From Clostridiales bacterium UBA1248 (GTDB taxonomy: Bacteria > Bacillota > Clostridia > Oscillospirales > CAG-272), in contig DBWC01000138.1 in NCBI GenBank assembly GCA_002308615.1, positions 2,425 to 8,978 of the forward strand: a DNA stretch of 6,554 nt, written 5' to 3'. Below the pieces are notes generated by a model. The model searched no databases and had not been told where the DNA came from. It saw nothing but the letters and a program-made list of their open reading frames with translations. The number at the start of each line of letters is the position of its first letter. The stretch's first letter is position 1. Shown piece by piece: positions 5,764 to 6,554 of the stretch. The position numbers and the translations under genes are program-made.

Positions 5764-6113
5764 ATGAAGCCGCGGCATTGGATGCCTTGGATACCTTTTC
5801 AGAACGCTGGGACAAGAAATATCCTAAAATCTCGCAGTCTTGGAGGGATAATTGGGCTAATCTAAGCACCTACTTCAAGTTCCCGCAAGAGGTAAGACGG
5901 CTGATTTATACCACTAACACCATTGAGGGCTTCAACCGTCAGCTTAGGAAAGTGACAAAATCCAAGTCTGTTTTTCCTACTGATGACAGCCTGCTTAAAA
6001 TGCTCTATCTGGCTATGATGGATGTTACGAAAAAGTGGACCGGTCGGCGACAGGACTGGAGCGTAATCTACGCTCAGATGGCGATTTTCTTCGGAGACCG
6101 AATCCCCGAATAA
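5745..6113 (+). pseudogene. IS256-family (mutator-type) transposase, C-terminal fragment
   Basis: The frame from about 5745 encodes YAAVDEAAALDALDTF, then SWRDNWANLSTYFKFP, RRLIYTTNTIEGFNRQLRK and LLKMLYLAMMDVTKKW, the standard C-terminal third of IS256 transposases, ending at a TAA at 6113. The Glu of TNTIEG is the third DDE residue. The two catalytic Asp residues and the N-terminal DNA-binding part are absent. Full proteins are about 400 residues; only ~120 remain. An ATG at 5727 lies in sensor-derived DNA and is not the true start; no ribosome site serves it. It lies in a different frame from the sensor stub, overlapping it by some 20 bases. Confidence 0.88.
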
Positions 6114-6130
6114 CAGAAAACGGCTCGCAC

Positions 6131-6173
6131 GTCAAGGGTAAAATGAACGGCGATTAACATCGCCGCCCTTGAC
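6131..6173. repeat. Nested inverted repeats in the IS tail
   Basis: Outer arms GTCAAGGG (6131-6138) and CCCTTGAC (6166-6173) are perfect; inner arms GGCGAT (6149-6154) and ATCGCC (6159-6164) close a TAAC loop. The 3' outer arm overlaps the -35 box at 6169. There is no T tract, so it is not a standard terminator. It may block read-through from the transposase or be part of the end structure. Confidence 0.6.
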
Positions 6174-6198
6174 ATACAACCCGTTTCCCGTTTATACT
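6169..6198 (+). promoter_or_regulatory. Outward-facing promoter near the IS right end
   Basis: A consensus TTGACA (6169-6174) is followed by TATACT (6193-6198) after 18 bases, or TTATAC after 17. It points out of the element toward 6286 onward. A GGGGC-TTAC-GCCCC hairpin (6207-6220) lies just past the expected start and might weaken transcription. Confidence 0.55.
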
Positions 6199-6258
6199 GT
6201 TGACAAGGGGCTTACGCCCCGAAATAATATTTTTGCTTTGTTTTACACCACTATTTAG

Positions 6259-6285
6259 TGTTTACACAGAATTTGGGACAGACCC
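6259..6285 (+). repeat. Right terminal repeat of the IS256-family remnant
   Basis: TGTTTACACAGAATTTGGGA (6259-6278) continues to CAGACCC at 6285. Read from outside it begins GGGTCTGTCCC, the form of IS256-family ends known from Clostridia, and the sequence beyond it changes character. The left partner is not in the window, so the exact limit is inferred. Confidence 0.68.
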
Positions 6286-6439
6286 GAACGATAGAATATT
6301 CATATCCTTCATGCAGCTTATGATTGATGCTAAATATACAAACGCATTCCAACAGACACTCGAAGAACTGCACATTCCTTTTGAGACTTCCGGTTCTTTC
6401 CCTAAACGCCTTTCCAAGCATGATATACCGCTAAGATAA
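6286..6439 (+). other. Short unrecognised reading frame beyond the IS end
   Basis: Past the IS end a + strand frame reads NDRIFISFMQLMIDAKYTNA, then FQQTLEELHIPFETSGSFPK and RLSKHDIPLR, to a stop at 6439. An ATG at 6311 would give 42 residues, without a clear ribosome site. The frame is open leftward into the IS repeat, so any original start was lost or lay elsewhere. It is AT-richer than the neighbouring genes. The ordered amphipathic pattern suggests the tail of a real protein, perhaps from another mobile element, but I do not recognise the family. Confidence 0.35.
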
Positions 6440-6554
6440 AATACTGAAATGTGGGGTAATGATGATTTCTTTGCTGATTTTCTTTTGGTTCCCTGATTAC
6501 CGTCTTTTCCACTGCATTCATGATGGCGGTCAGCTTGACCTATATCCCGGTGGC
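6440..6554 (+). other. Unassigned end of window
   Basis: No confident gene. One frame from 6478 runs open to the window edge and reads FSFGSLITVFSTAFMMAVSL then TYIPV, hydrophobic like a membrane helix. A second frame from ATG at 6459 (MMISLLIFFW) is also hydrophobic and offset from it, which could mean the start of a frameshifted membrane protein gene. The stretch is too short to decide. Confidence 0.25.

Larger units (their letters stand above)
5745..6285 (+). mobile_element. IS256-family insertion sequence remnant (3' third, right end intact)
   Basis: The element consists of the last ~120 codons of an IS256-type transposase, a 145-base noncoding tail with hairpins, and a right terminal repeat ending GGGACAGACCC near 6285. 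The left end and about two thirds of the transposase are missing. The left boundary is the junction with the sensor gene, somewhere in 5738-5751. With no left repeat in the window, the target-site duplication cannot be tested, and the element cannot move by itself. Confidence 0.85.

Noticed and set aside
5218..5778. Long open frame on the - strand opposite the sensor gene
   Set aside because: It is highly charged and low-complexity, has no recognisable domain, and mirrors a + strand gene that has a promoter and ribosome site.
6286..6554. Open - strand frame from the window's right edge to the IS end
   Set aside because: It is rich in Ser, Lys and Cys, has no family pattern, and is opposite the more protein-like + strand frame.
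1..6554. CRISPR array, tRNA or rRNA genes
   Set aside because: No regularly spaced repeats and no tRNA-like or rRNA sequence seen on either strand.

Overview
This window looks like a chromosomal accessory stretch from a Clostridia gut-type bacterium, probably an Oscillospiraceae/Ruminococcus-like lineage. The evidence is strong AGGAGG-type ribosome sites, near-balanced base composition, a VanY peptidase with a Clostridia-style C-terminal domain, a BcrA-type ABC exporter, a five-helix sensor N-terminus common in Clostridia, and an IS256-family remnant. The taxon is inferred from protein style alone.

Layout, all genes on the + strand. (1) 1-615: 3' part of a VanY/LdcB-type D,D-carboxypeptidase, then a terminator near 647-693. 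(2) 695-2981: an exporter operon with its own promoter: a BcrA-like ATPase, an overlapping ABC-2 permease, and a small three-helix membrane protein, closed by a terminator at 2987-3028. (3) 3049-3698: a TetR/AcrR regulator with a good sigma-70 promoter; a dyad spans its -10 box. (4) 3743-5060: a membrane-anchored or secreted HAD-superfamily phosphatase whose promoter region is a near-copy of the exporter promoter, then a terminator at 5151-5185. (5) 5197-5763: the N-terminal five-helix module of a membrane sensor, cut off where it joins an IS256-family remnant. (6) about 5745-6285: the 3' end of the IS (last ~120 residues of the transposase, noncoding tail, right terminal repeat), including a near-consensus outward promoter. 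(7) 6286-6554: AT-richer DNA with a short unrecognised reading frame and no confident gene.

The most interesting feature is the pair of matching promoter regions (695-822 and 3743-3841). They share an inverted-repeat upstream block, an AT-rich palindromic segment over the -35, a TGT-TATNAT extended -10 and an identical start of the leader. They flank the TetR gene and suggest that the exporter operon and the extracytoplasmic phosphatase are co-regulated, perhaps as a cell-envelope stress or antimicrobial-peptide response. The proteins all belong to known families. The second notable feature is the sensor/IS junction, which left the sensor without its output domain.
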